The translations under genes were made by a program, and so were the position numbers. The notes under the pieces are model-generated. The model was not told the DNA's origin. It saw only the letters and a program-made list of their open reading frames with translations, and made no database searches. Below, one piece after another: positions 13,684-21,934 of a DNA stretch of 27,069 bases (positions are counted from its first letter, which is position 1; the number at the start of each line of letters is the position of its first letter). The stretch is from Dokdonella_A sp039926025. Its GTDB lineage: Bacteria > Pseudomonadota > Gammaproteobacteria > Xanthomonadales > Rhodanobacteraceae. The DNA lies in NCBI GenBank assembly GCA_039926025.1, contig JBDSXV010000242.1, forward strand, positions 1-27,069, given 5' to 3'.

Positions 13684-15105
13684 TCAGTACGCGCCCCAGC
13701 AATAAAAAAACAGCGAGTTGTTGTCACTCGCGCTGCGGCCGAAGCCGTCGTAGTTGTGCGAGGCGCCGTTGTACTTGTCGTAGGTCGTGAACTGCAGGCC
13801 GAGGCGCACGTACTGGACCGGCGTCCAGAACACTTCAAACGTCTGGCCACGCACAGATGGGCTGCCGGCGATATTGCCGCCGACGCGTGTCGGATCGTAC
13901 AGCGCCGAGTCCGTCGTTCCGGTCTGATTGAAAAACGAAACGCTGGTTCCGTAGCGGGCTTCGTAGACGTAACTCGCCTTCGCACGCAGCACATTCGTCG
14001 TATCGACTGAGTTGGTATTCGGCAGCGCATTGCCGTCGACGTCCTCGATCGGCTGGTTGGCTAGAAAGGCAGGAAGCTCATGGTGGTCGCGCATATAGGC
14101 CAGTTGCACGGTGACCGTATGCGGATCGAGCAAGTACTGATATTGCGAATCGATTCCGATATCCCTGAATCGATGGACAGTGGCGGGATTGGAGGTGTCG
14201 AGCGGATCGTCGTAGACGTCGGCCAGCATGCCCGACGTGCCGATCATGAGGTTGTGCGCCCCCCACTCGTGCGAAAGCGCCATCCGCCAATAGGGATTGG
14301 TGCCCTGCAGACGGGTCTTTTCGGCATCGGGCACACCTGCACTCATGAACGACGTCACACCCTTGGCCGTGCGATAGCCGCCGACTTCGAGGTAAAGCAT
14401 CTGGTTCCAGAACGCGTAGGCGGTAACGCCGGAAAGGTTGCCGCCCGCAGCGAAGCCCGGATACGGCGCCGTGCCGTCGATGAAGCGGCTGCTGCCGGCG
14501 CTGGGCACCGGCACGTACTGCATCCAAGCCGCCGCGGTGTTCCAGACATCTGAGATGGATGGGTTATTGTTGGCGCTGATGCCCCAGATCCAGTCGTGAT
14601 GGCTGTCGATCGAACGGTCCGCGTAGCGGATGTCCATGTTGTCGGCGCTGCTGTGCCCATGAAACTTGCCGTCGTCCGACTGGGCGGCGTAGTTGTCGTA
14701 CGTGACCTGCAGGAACGCACCGATGTTGTCGGTAATCTTGCCCGCGCCGAACACGCTCGCGCTCGCGAAGATCAGGGAATTGTTCTTCTGGAAGTCGGCC
14801 TTCGGATCGTCGCTCTTCGACGTATTGTTGACGCGAGCAGCGCTCGCGACGGCCATCGCGGAAAGTGGCAGGCTGCGTTCACCCAGTGTGTAGCCGGTGA
14901 GCTTGAATAGCCGCCCGTAGGGCGTGAGTTCCGGAAATTGACCGCCAGCATGGCAGGCCTGGCAGTTCTGGCCGGTCTGGCGATTGAATGCGGGCAGCGC
15001 TGCCGCAAGGCTGGGCCAAAGGGTCGCGAGCAGTGCGAGCAGCACGGCTGCACGCACTATTGCTCGCTTCATCCGCATTGGAAAGCGCCAGGAAACCGGA
15101 TGCAT
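13684..15105 (-). CDS. Cyc2-like monohaem cytochrome fused to an outer-membrane barrel
   Basis: The start at 15105 is chosen for a GGAGA ribosome binding site 8 bases upstream; the frame extends to 15168. A signal peptide (RAAVLLALLATLWPSLAAA) is followed at once by FNRQTGQNCQACH (haem Cys48, Cys51, His52) and PELTPYGRLFKLTGYTLG. The remaining 390 residues have alternating polar/aromatic strands (YVRLGLQFTTYDKYNG, YEARYGTSVSFFNQ) and end in a C-terminal aromatic (WGAY), as outer-membrane barrels do. One c-type haem plugged into a porin is the layout of Cyc2, the outer-membrane iron oxidase, and the haem-region motif is as I recall for that family. The donor cannot be deduced; iron oxidation is only one possibility. 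Confidence 0.75.
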   Translation of the reverse strand: MHPVSWRFPMRMKRAIVRAAVLLALLATLWPSLAAALPAFNRQTGQNCQACHAGGQFPELTPYGRLFKLTGYTLGERSLPLSAMAVASAARVNNTSKSDDPKADFQKNNSLIFASASVFGAGKITDNIGAFLQVTYDNYAAQSDDGKFHGHSSADNMDIRYADRSIDSHHDWIWGISANNNPSISDVWNTAAAWMQYVPVPSAGSSRFIDGTAPYPGFAAGGNLSGVTAYAFWNQMLYLEVGGYRTAKGVTSFMSAGVPDAEKTRLQGTNPYWRMALSHEWGAHNLMIGTSGMLADVYDDPLDTSNPATVHRFRDIGIDSQYQYLLDPHTVTVQLAYMRDHHELPAFLANQPIEDVDGNALPNTNSVDTTNVLRAKASYVYEARYGTSVSFFNQTGTTDSALYDPTRVGGNIAGSPSVRGQTFEVFWTPVQYVRLGLQFTTYDKYNGASHNYDGFGRSASDNNSLFFYCWGAY

Positions 15106-15358
15106 GGGTTGAATCTCCGATGATGCGCCGTGGAACGCCTGCAACTGTGGAGCCTTCTGCAACTTCACGTCGCAGCGGCATCCTGATACGTTGGAGCTCG
15201 CCGCTCCAGCCGTCTGTGCGGCACCGCACCTGGACCAAGAGATACCGCGTGGTCGACCTGTTGCTATCTATCCCCCTCGCGCAACAACGTGCAAGCGCGA
15301 ACCCCAAAAAACTGCGCGCTTCAGTCCACCCATTCAAGCCACAGGACCCAATGCAGTT

Positions 15359-15485
15359 GCGGGAGCGGCTTTAGCCGCGACGCAGTTGCTGTGGTGATGG
15401 CATCAGCCTCGCTGCAGGAAAGTCAAAAGCATCGCGGCTAAAGCCCCACCCACAGACAGCTCCCACAGGCAGTTGCTCCCACAAT
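15359..15485. repeat. REP palindrome pair with extra half copies
   Basis: AGCGGCTTTAGCCGCGACG (from 15365) and CATCGCGGCTAAAGCC (to 15445) face each other. Two further short fragments, CAGCTCCCACAGGCAG and TTGCTCCCACA, follow. It lies between the minus-strand zinc-ribbon gene and the cytochrome unit. The stretch 15170-15358 holds no recognisable gene. Confidence 0.7.
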
Positions 15486-15544
15486 GTGGCGCGCTTTGCC
15501 CTCCGCTTCGAGCACATGGGCGCTACCGTCGGGCGCTTGCGTAC

Positions 15545-15880
15545 TTACGACCCGACCTCGCGCAGATGTTCATGCGTTGCGCCGCCTGCGGGAACTATTT
15601 CCGAGTACCCGCTCGTGAGCCACGTCATTTTGGGAAACATGCGCAGGAGAATTTCGCGGCGGCTTGCGCACCAAGCCTCATGCCATTGCCTGAATTCCGC
15701 GACGGCACTGCATGACGGGCACTTCAGCGCGAGGTCGAATCCCGTGCATTGCGGGTGATCCATCTCCCAAGCGCATGTGGGGCACCGAAGGTGGACGCCA
15801 GGAGTTGGCGCGGATGACGGTTGACCATCGATTGGGGCTACCGGAATGACATCAGCAGCCAAGAACGCCAGCTTCGTCAT
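15545..15880 (-). CDS. Small zinc-ribbon protein, unknown function
   Basis: A strong GGGAGG ribosome binding site lies 6 bases before the ATG at 15880. The 111-residue product has two Cys pairs, CPTC (33-36) and CPSC (54-57), separated by 17 residues, the spacing of a zinc ribbon. Conserved-looking aromatic and acidic residues follow (EFRQWHEAWC). The N-terminal 30 residues are proline-rich and probably flexible. No partner domain or catalytic motif is seen. Such proteins are often nucleic-acid or protein binding; nothing in the neighbourhood tells which. Confidence 0.65.
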   Translation of the reverse strand: MTKLAFLAADVIPVAPIDGQPSSAPTPGVHLRCPTCAWEMDHPQCTGFDLALKCPSCSAVAEFRQWHEAWCASRREILLRMFPKMTWLTSGYSEIVPAGGATHEHLREVGS

Positions 15881-16015
15881 GGGAATCCTCCCGTTTGGAA
15901 GACCACCATGAACCCACCAACCTGAACGTATGTTCGATTCAGTTTCAGCAGGTGTTATCGCGCTGGTGTCATCAGCTCAAGCTGATTCGAGCAAGCGACG
16001 GCTGCTGCTCCTCCA

Positions 16016-16405
16016 TCAACGTGACAATCGCCTCGCGTTGGCTTTCACCTTGCGAAGAGAGGGCGCAACGGCGCTGCTCGAAACGTCCGCAGCGGCAGAG
16101 CGCATCAGGTTCACGAACGCAGCCGGGGCGCGATTCGGCGAGCCGCCCGGAAACCACGAACGCATGAGCAAGGTGGCAAAATTGGCATTGGCACGCATGA
16201 TCGCCGCGGTCACGCCAATAGCAGCTTCCGTCGACGCCGCCACCTTCTCGTTGACCATCCGACGCGATTCGCGTTTGCCCGCTGCTGATGATGTCGCGCC
16301 GGGCATCGCCATGTGCAACATTCTCTGTGCGATGACGACGGGCGCGGCGATCGCGAGATCGGCGATTTGTTTTGCAGCGCGGCTTTCCTTTCTTGCAGAA
16401 CGCAT
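16016..16405 (-). CDS. Phasin-like (PHA granule-associated) protein
   Basis: About 129 residues from the internal start MRSARKES; a longer start at 16453 exists and neither has a clear ribosome binding site, although AGGTG lies about 12 bases before 16405. The sequence AKQIADLAIAAPVVIAQRML, the RMVNEKVAA segment and AAIMRANANFATLLMRSW form amphipathic helices. They follow the plan I remember for small 'polyhydroxyalkanoate granule-associated phasin' proteins of beta- and gammaproteobacteria. The protein would coat the surface of storage granules. No PHA synthase gene is in the window, so the assignment rests on sequence resemblance only. Confidence 0.5.
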   Translation of the reverse strand: MRSARKESRAAKQIADLAIAAPVVIAQRMLHMAMPGATSSAAGKRESRRMVNEKVAASTEAAIGVTAAIMRANANFATLLMRSWFPGGSPNRAPAAFVNLMRSAAADVSSSAVAPSLRKVKANARRLSR

Positions 16406-16624
16406 GGGCACGGCAGACACCTGGATGGAGAACGGACGCACATGGTCCGGCATCCGGCATGAATGTCGTCCGAAGGCGATTCCCGTGAATGCGCGCTTGT
16501 TCGAAACTTTGCGGCGTCGCAGCCGCTGCTGCCGTGGCCATCGACGGAAAAGAACCCTTGACAGGCCTCCGCTGGTCCAGATCCCGACATGGCATACGCA
16601 ATGGCAGGAGTTTGCGCCAGCGAA

Positions 16625-17230
16625 TCAGGTCGTCGCGGCTTTGAGATCCAGGGAATGCACGACCTGGGTCGAGTCGCTTGGGTCCTGCTTGTGCGTGAAG
16701 CCGAGATGCTCGGCGAGGTCGCGCATCGGCTGGTTGTCGGCCGAATCGATCGAATACATGCATTCGATGCCACGCTGGCGCGCAACGCCGATCAGATGCT
16801 GCATGAGCATCGTCGCGAGTCCCTGATTGTGCCAATCGTCGCTGACGGCGACCGCGCACTCGCAACTCAAACCATCGGCGCGGGCGCTGTAGCGACTGAC
16901 GCCGATTTCACGCTTGTCGGCACCCTCGCCCAGCATCGCTACAAACGCCACCTCACTCGCCGGGTCCGGATGCGTGAACTGCCTGAGCAATTCGGGACTG
17001 GGTGTTTTCATCTCGCCAAGGAAGCGAAAGCGGATGGATTGCGGAGACAGTTCCTCGATGAAGCGGCGCTCGAGTTCGACATCGACATCGCGTATCGGAC
17101 GGATCAGCACCGAGGTTCCGTTGCGCAGTGTTTCCTGCCACTGGGTTGTTTCCGGATCGACGCCGTTGGAGGTCGTGTCGTGCGGCGTCAAGCTCACGCC
17201 GTTCGTTGGAAAAATGTTGCTGTTGGCCAT
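16625..17230 (-). CDS. GNAT-family N-acetyltransferase (Pat-like domain)
   Basis: The 201-residue product (MANSNIFPTNG...) carries a GNAT fold: LRNGTSVLIRPIRDVDVELE at the start of the domain, ELSPQSIRFRFLGEMK, a core strand with CECAVAVSDDWHNQGLATML supplying the acetyl-CoA loop (QGLAT), and FTHKQDP at the end. It resembles the acetyltransferase domain of Pat/YfiQ lysine acetyltransferases, here without the acyl-CoA synthetase-like part. The likely substrate is a protein lysine or a small amine, but this is inference. The start at 17230 begins a natural N-terminus; upstream in-frame sequence is arginine-rich and unconvincing. The histidine kinase gene ends 193 bases upstream. Confidence 0.8.
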   Translation of the reverse strand: MANSNIFPTNGVSLTPHDTTSNGVDPETTQWQETLRNGTSVLIRPIRDVDVELERRFIEELSPQSIRFRFLGEMKTPSPELLRQFTHPDPASEVAFVAMLGEGADKREIGVSRYSARADGLSCECAVAVSDDWHNQGLATMLMQHLIGVARQRGIECMYSIDSADNQPMRDLAEHLGFTHKQDPSDSTQVVHSLDLKAATT

Positions 17231-17423
17231 GGCATGCACCCGAAGTCTGACCCGATAGTGCAGGCACAGAGGTGACGGCGTCTGTGCGGCATCGCACCGA
17301 GCACATGGCTGCCGTCCGCAGTTGCAGGCGCATGGAGCTGTCGTGATCTGGCGGCCATCCTGACCGTCGCGACTGACCGCGGATCTGCGCGATGTATCGG
17401 TCACGCACGAAAATAGTGGCGCC

Positions 17424-18617
17424 TCAGAGATCGCGTGGGGCCTTCGCCGCCAGCGGGACTGCGACGCTGAAGCGCGAGCCCTTGCCCGCCACCGTGCGCA
17501 CACGCACGGGGTGATCGAGCATCATCGCCGTTCTCGAAACGATCCAGAGACCCAGGCCCAAGCCCTCGCTCGATGCGTCGACCTGCTGGAACGCATCGAA
17601 GATACGTTCAGCACGCGAAGGCTCGATGCCGATTCCCGTATCCAGAACTTCGATCAGAAGCTTGTCGCCTGCACGCCTGCATCCCACGAGGACACGACCC
17701 TCACGGGTGTACTTGATGGCATTGCTGATCAGGTTGCCCAGGATGGTGGAAAGCCACACGGGATGGCTTTGAATCCACTGCCGGGATGGCACATACGAAA
17801 GCGCGATTTTTTTGCGTTCGGCTGCCGACTGCCACATTTTCACCAGGCCCTCGACAACGTCGGACACCGGGAACGTCGTGTGTTCGGGTGAAGCACCGTC
17901 ATCGCCATGCGCCATTGTCAGCAGCTTGTTGAACTCCGAATCAATCATGCCCAGCGAGTGCTCGGCGGCGATCAGGCGTTCATCGATGGCCGCTGGTGCG
18001 TCGCGCCGCGCACGCGCGATCGAATAGAGCGCGCTGCGCAAGGGCGCCTTGAGGTCGTGGCCGATCGTCGTCATCAGTCGATGACGAAAGCGACCATCCT
18101 CTTCGCTTCGCGCCAGCGTGCGGCGCAACTCGAGCTGTGCCATGACTTGCCGGGCGAGGGACGTGAGCGTCGATCGCTGGTCATCGTCGATGTCTCGGGC
18201 AACATGGTCGAGCACGCAAACGGTACCGATCGGCAACCCGTCGGACGTCAGCAGCGGCGCGCCGGCATAGAAACGAAGGCCGGGCTCACCCGTCACAAGA
18301 GGATTGAAGCGAAAGCGATCGTCGAGCGTCGTGTCGGGCACGACGAACAATTCGGTCTGCAGGATCGCATGCGCGCAGATCGACGGTGTCAGCGGTGTTT
18401 CCCGCACGCCAAGGCCGATTTCACTCTTGAACCACTGGCGCTCGGCGTCGATGAAATTGACGACCGCGATGGGTGCCCTGCACACGTACGCCGCAATCTT
18501 CGCAATATCGTCGAACGCGCCTTCGAATCCGGTGTCAAGGATGCCGTACGAGCGCAAGGCAGCCAGGCGCGCCGGCTCATTGACGGGTGTAGGGGCGCAC
18601 AGGTGGCCTTCGATCAT
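17424..18617 (-). CDS. GAF-domain sensor histidine kinase
   Basis: A soluble 397-residue kinase. An N-terminal GAF domain (about 25-165; PIAVVNFIDAERQWFKS, FYAGAPLLTSDGLPIGTVCVLD) senses a ligand. It is followed by a HisKA helix with the phospho-acceptor His187 in TIGHDLKAPLRS, then the ATPase domain with N-box NLISNAIKYT (Asn295, Asn299), G1 DTGIG (326-330) and G2 EGLGLGL (351-357). No transmembrane segment or signal peptide is seen, so it is cytoplasmic. GGAGG lies 3 bases before the ATG. No response regulator lies nearby, making it an orphan kinase. A domain order of GAF-HisKA-HATPase and the segment RLAALRSYGILDT are common in proteobacterial light or redox sensors, but no chromophore Cys could be assigned. 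Confidence 0.9.
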   Translation of the reverse strand: MIEGHLCAPTPVNEPARLAALRSYGILDTGFEGAFDDIAKIAAYVCRAPIAVVNFIDAERQWFKSEIGLGVRETPLTPSICAHAILQTELFVVPDTTLDDRFRFNPLVTGEPGLRFYAGAPLLTSDGLPIGTVCVLDHVARDIDDDQRSTLTSLARQVMAQLELRRTLARSEEDGRFRHRLMTTIGHDLKAPLRSALYSIARARRDAPAAIDERLIAAEHSLGMIDSEFNKLLTMAHGDDGASPEHTTFPVSDVVEGLVKMWQSAAERKKIALSYVPSRQWIQSHPVWLSTILGNLISNAIKYTREGRVLVGCRRAGDKLLIEVLDTGIGIEPSRAERIFDAFQQVDASSEGLGLGLWIVSRTAMMLDHPVRVRTVAGKGSRFSVAVPLAAKAPRDL

Positions 18618-18700
18618 GGTTCCTCCAGCGGTGAGGAATCATACAGGCGACCACTGGCGCGCAACGCTCCCCAGCTCCCATGCGCATCGTCCTTTCGACC

Positions 18701-18725
18701 GAGCCGGCGTCAACAGGCCCGGCTC
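18701..18725 (-). terminator. Possible terminator hairpin after the M13 peptidase gene
   Basis: GAGCCGG (18701-18707) and CCGGCTC (18719-18725) form a 7-bp stem with an 11-base loop, 62 bases beyond the stop of the minus-strand peptidase gene. There is no U-tract, so its role in termination is uncertain. Confidence 0.35.
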
Positions 18726-18786
18726 ATCGAACGCATGCGTCACCCGATTTTCAGGGACGCCATTGACGCGTGAGGGTTGCCCCGCC

Positions 18787-20805
18787 CTACCAGACCTCGC
18801 ACCGCCCTTTGCCTTGGCGCACCATCGGCGCATCCGCCTTGCACTGGAACGCCTGCTGGAATGCCGGCAGGTTCGACAGCGGTCCGTTGACGCGGAATTT
18901 TGCGATCGGGTGGGGGTCACCCTGCACCATGGTGCGCTGGGTTTCAGGGCGGATCGCGTCGCCGCGCCACTGCCCCCAGGCGAGGAAGAATTGCTGTTCG
19001 GGCGTAAACCCGTCGATCGTCGCTTCGGGTTGTTTGCCCTCGCGCGATTTCATGTAGGCGAGATAAGCGAGCTTCGCGCCACCGAGGTCTCCTATCGATT
19101 CGCCAAGCACGAGCTTGCCGTTGTGATGGATGCCGGGCTCGACGAAATAGCTGTCGAACTGGTCGACCACGCACTGGCCGCGCGCCTTGAATTTTTCCTG
19201 GTCTGCTGGCGTCCACCAGTTGCTCAGTCGCCCCTGCGCGTCGAACTGCGCGCCCTGGTCGTCGAAGCCGTGGCTGATCTCGTGACCGATGACCACGCCG
19301 ATCGCACCGTAGTTCACGGCATCCGTCGCGGCGATATCGAATGCGGGCGGCTGCATGATGCCGGCAGGAAATACGATTTCGTTCAAGAACGGGTTGTAGT
19401 ACGCGTTCGAAGTCGGCGGCGTCATGCCCCAGCGCGTACGGTCGACGGATTTGCCGATCTGCTTGCGCCCATCGGCCACGTTCCAGCGCAATGCGGCAAC
19501 CACGTCATCCCAGTACGAGCCGCGTCCGACCACGACGCCAGCGTAATCCTTCCAGTGATCGGGGTAGCCGATCTTCGGATTGAAGGTGGACAATTTCTCC
19601 AGCGCCTTCTCCTTCGTCTCGTCGCTCATCCAGTCCAGACCGTGGATCGTGTCCTTCATCGCCGACAGGATGTTCTTGACCATGTCCTGCACGCGCGCCT
19701 TCGCTTCGGGCGGGAAATATTTTTCCACGTACTTGCGGCCGAGCGCTTCGCCGAGCTGGTTGTCCGCGGCCTCGGCGCACTGCTTCCAGCGCGGCTTCAT
19801 CACCGTCGCGCCGGTCAGGAACTTGCCGTTGAAGGCGAAGTTCTCCTGCACGAACGGTGCCGACAGCGAATCGGCCGCCGCGTTCAGCAGCTGCCATTCA
19901 AGGTAGGTTTTCCACTGCGTGACCGGTGTGGACTTCAGTTCCTTCTCGACCTGCTGCAGAAACTTGGGTTGGGTCACGTTGACGTCGTTGCGCGGCATGT
20001 GTGCCGCATCGAAATACGCGGACCACGCGAAGTCCGGCACACGTTTTGACAGATCTGCGAAGGACGTCTTGTGATCCTGCTGGGTCGGATCACGCAGCGC
20101 GACGTTGTCGAGCGACGCCTCGGCGAGGCGCTTCTCGAACGCGAACACGATGGCCGAGTCCTGGCTGGCTACCGCGGGAGTTGCGCCCGCCAGCTCGAAC
20201 ATCTTCGCTACGTGCGTGCCATATTTCTCGCGCGCCTCGACAAAGCGCTTTTCAGGTTTCAAATAGTAGTCACGATCGGGCATGCCCAATCCGCCCGCGC
20301 CTATATGCGCAATCATCCGGGTAGGATCATGCAGATCCTGCGCGGCAGCCACATTGAAAGGGACAGCAACGCCAAGATCGTGCAGATGGCCGAGTGTGCG
20401 CTGCACATCGACCGTGCTGTTGATCGCGCGGATTTCATCCAGCAGGGGCTGCACCGGCTTCGCGCCGAGTTCGTTGACCTTGGTCTCGTCCATGCACGCG
20501 GCATAGAAATCGCCCGACAGCTGCTCGGGTGTTCCGGCCGGCCAGTCCGTCCGCTTGGCCACATCGGCGAGGATGTCGCGCACGTGTTCCTTGTTGATTT
20601 CACCCGACTCCCAGCGCCTGCTCCAGCGATCCATGTAGTCCGGGATCGGGTGGTTCGCTCGCCAGGTGCCATTGGCATACTCGAAAAAATCCGTGCATGC
20701 CGCCACGCCCTTGTTGACATCACCAGTAGCGATGCCGTGCGCGGCATACGCCGATCCGAGGGTGGAAGCGAGCGCGGCGGCAAGGCAAAGGCGGTGGATG
20801 CGCAT
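18787..20805 (-). CDS. Secreted M13-family (neprilysin-like) zinc metallopeptidase
   Basis: The 672-residue product has a signal peptide (MRIHRLCLAAALASTLGSAYA), then the M13 N-terminal region with FFEYANGTWRANHPIPDYMDRW and NAYYNPFLNEIVFPAGI. The catalytic site is HEISH (508-512), and GESIGDLGG supplies the third zinc ligand Glu569 and Asp573. The C-terminal CxxW motif is CEVW. Length is typical. It should act in the periplasm or outside the cell on oligopeptides. The first domain Cys in ACTDFFEYANG is the usual M13 disulphide position. The gene is transcribed divergently from the AraC-type regulator; a regulatory link is possible. Confidence 0.95.
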   Translation of the reverse strand: MRIHRLCLAAALASTLGSAYAAHGIATGDVNKGVAACTDFFEYANGTWRANHPIPDYMDRWSRRWESGEINKEHVRDILADVAKRTDWPAGTPEQLSGDFYAACMDETKVNELGAKPVQPLLDEIRAINSTVDVQRTLGHLHDLGVAVPFNVAAAQDLHDPTRMIAHIGAGGLGMPDRDYYLKPEKRFVEAREKYGTHVAKMFELAGATPAVASQDSAIVFAFEKRLAEASLDNVALRDPTQQDHKTSFADLSKRVPDFAWSAYFDAAHMPRNDVNVTQPKFLQQVEKELKSTPVTQWKTYLEWQLLNAAADSLSAPFVQENFAFNGKFLTGATVMKPRWKQCAEAADNQLGEALGRKYVEKYFPPEAKARVQDMVKNILSAMKDTIHGLDWMSDETKEKALEKLSTFNPKIGYPDHWKDYAGVVVGRGSYWDDVVAALRWNVADGRKQIGKSVDRTRWGMTPPTSNAYYNPFLNEIVFPAGIMQPPAFDIAATDAVNYGAIGVVIGHEISHGFDDQGAQFDAQGRLSNWWTPADQEKFKARGQCVVDQFDSYFVEPGIHHNGKLVLGESIGDLGGAKLAYLAYMKSREGKQPEATIDGFTPEQQFFLAWGQWRGDAIRPETQRTMVQGDPHPIAKFRVNGPLSNLPAFQQAFQCKADAPMVRQGKGRCEVW

Positions 20806-21086
20806 GGCAGAGGAGGCTCCTGGGGCAATGATCCCAGCATCATAGCCAATGCTAATTCAGCGGCACATGGCCCGAACGGCATGGCTGCGGTTTGACGCGT
20901 TGCATCAACAGTCGCGTCCCGGCGTCGGATCGAACATTGCGATGCGAGCCACAACGGATGGTCGTTCGACCCATCGCGCCACGACTCATCGGCCATCACG
21001 GTTTCGCCACAGCAAGAACTATCAAACGTCGCTTCGGGTCCACGGGTAAGCTCGATTCACCTTACCGAAATCAATCGCTCCTCTCC
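20806..21086. promoter_or_regulatory. Divergent promoter region, M13 peptidase / AraC regulator
   Basis: The 281 bases between two divergent starts must hold both promoters. AGGAG at 20818-20822 (minus strand) is the probable ribosome binding site of the peptidase gene, although spacing is long (about 12 bases). A plus-strand in-frame extension of the regulator reaches back to 20892 but is arginine-rich and unlike a protein start. No clear operator dyad was identified. Confidence 0.4.
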
Positions 21087-21917
21087 ATGCCTGCCGCAGA
21101 AAAAGCGCTCTGGTACATCGAGAGTCACTACAGCACCGATATCGCGCTTGCCGACATTGCGAGAATTGCCGGCGTCTCGCCGTTCCACCTTGCACGCTTG
21201 TTCCAGACGGCGACCGGTTGGTCCGTCGTGCGTTACCTGCGCGCGCGCCGTTTGACCGAAGCGGCGCGATTGCTCGCTGGCGGTGCGCCGGACATTCTCG
21301 ATCTCGCGTTGAACTCGGGTTATGCCTCGCACGAGGCATTTACGCGCGCATTCCGCGAACAATTCGGCGTGACGCCCGACGATCTGAGGCAACGCGGCAG
21401 CGTCGCGGATGTCGCGCTGGTGGAGCCGCTGCGCTCGGCCGATGAGCAACCGGTCGCACTCGAGACCCCGCGCATCGAACGCAGCACGACGCAATTGATT
21501 GCCGGCCTCGGCCGCCGTTACAACGGCGCGACCACGCAAGGCATTCCAGCGCAATGGCAGCGGCTGGTCTTGTCGTTGAACGGGTTTTCATCTGCCGGAA
21601 AAACAGCGTTCGGCGTGTTCTGCAACAGCGACGACGAAGGCAGCTTTGAATACATCGCCGGCTACGATGTATCCAGCTTCTCCGGTTTGAACGCGAGCTG
21701 GAGCACGATCCGACTACCCGAAAGAAACTACGCGGTCGCCACGCATCGCGGCCACATTTCGTCCATCCGACGCACATGGCAGACGTTCACCGAACACTGG
21801 CTGCCGCAATCCGGACTCGAAGTCGCCGACGCGCCTGACTTCGAACGTTACTCTGCCAATTTCGACGACAGTACAGGCATGGGCGATGTCGAGATCTGGA
21901 TACCCTTGAAATCCTGA
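21087..21917 (+). CDS. AraC-family regulator with GyrI-like effector domain
   Basis: A 276-residue protein with an N-terminal AraC double helix-turn-helix (about residues 5-105: ADIARIAGVSPFHLARLFQ, YLRARRLTEAARLL, ALNSGYASHEAFTRAFREQFG). A C-terminal GyrI/SbmC-like small-molecule binding domain (about 125-276: ...ERNYAVATHRGHISSI, ending GDVEIWIPLKS) follows. This architecture is that of Rob/SbmC-type regulators that respond to hydrophobic ligands or drugs. The start at 21087 places the first helix at the N-terminus, as is normal. The exported hydrolase gene starts 17 bases downstream, so they are probably co-transcribed and the hydrolase may be its regulatory target. Confidence 0.9.
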   Translation: MPAAEKALWYIESHYSTDIALADIARIAGVSPFHLARLFQTATGWSVVRYLRARRLTEAARLLAGGAPDILDLALNSGYASHEAFTRAFREQFGVTPDDLRQRGSVADVALVEPLRSADEQPVALETPRIERSTTQLIAGLGRRYNGATTQGIPAQWQRLVLSLNGFSSAGKTAFGVFCNSDDEGSFEYIAGYDVSSFSGLNASWSTIRLPERNYAVATHRGHISSIRRTWQTFTEHWLPQSGLEVADAPDFERYSANFDDSTGMGDVEIWIPLKS

Positions 21918-21934
21918 ATGTACGGGTGAAAACC

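Noticed and set aside
15205..17305. Shared phrase 'gtctgtgcggca.cgcac' near 15218 and 17279
   Set aside because: About 17 bases only, with no extended similarity or hairpin; too short to call a repeat.
18304..20049. Long plus-strand open frame (581 codons)
   Set aside because: It is antisense to the histidine kinase and M13 peptidase genes, both of which have complete motif sets; the arginine/histidine/valine-rich product is a GC-skew shadow.
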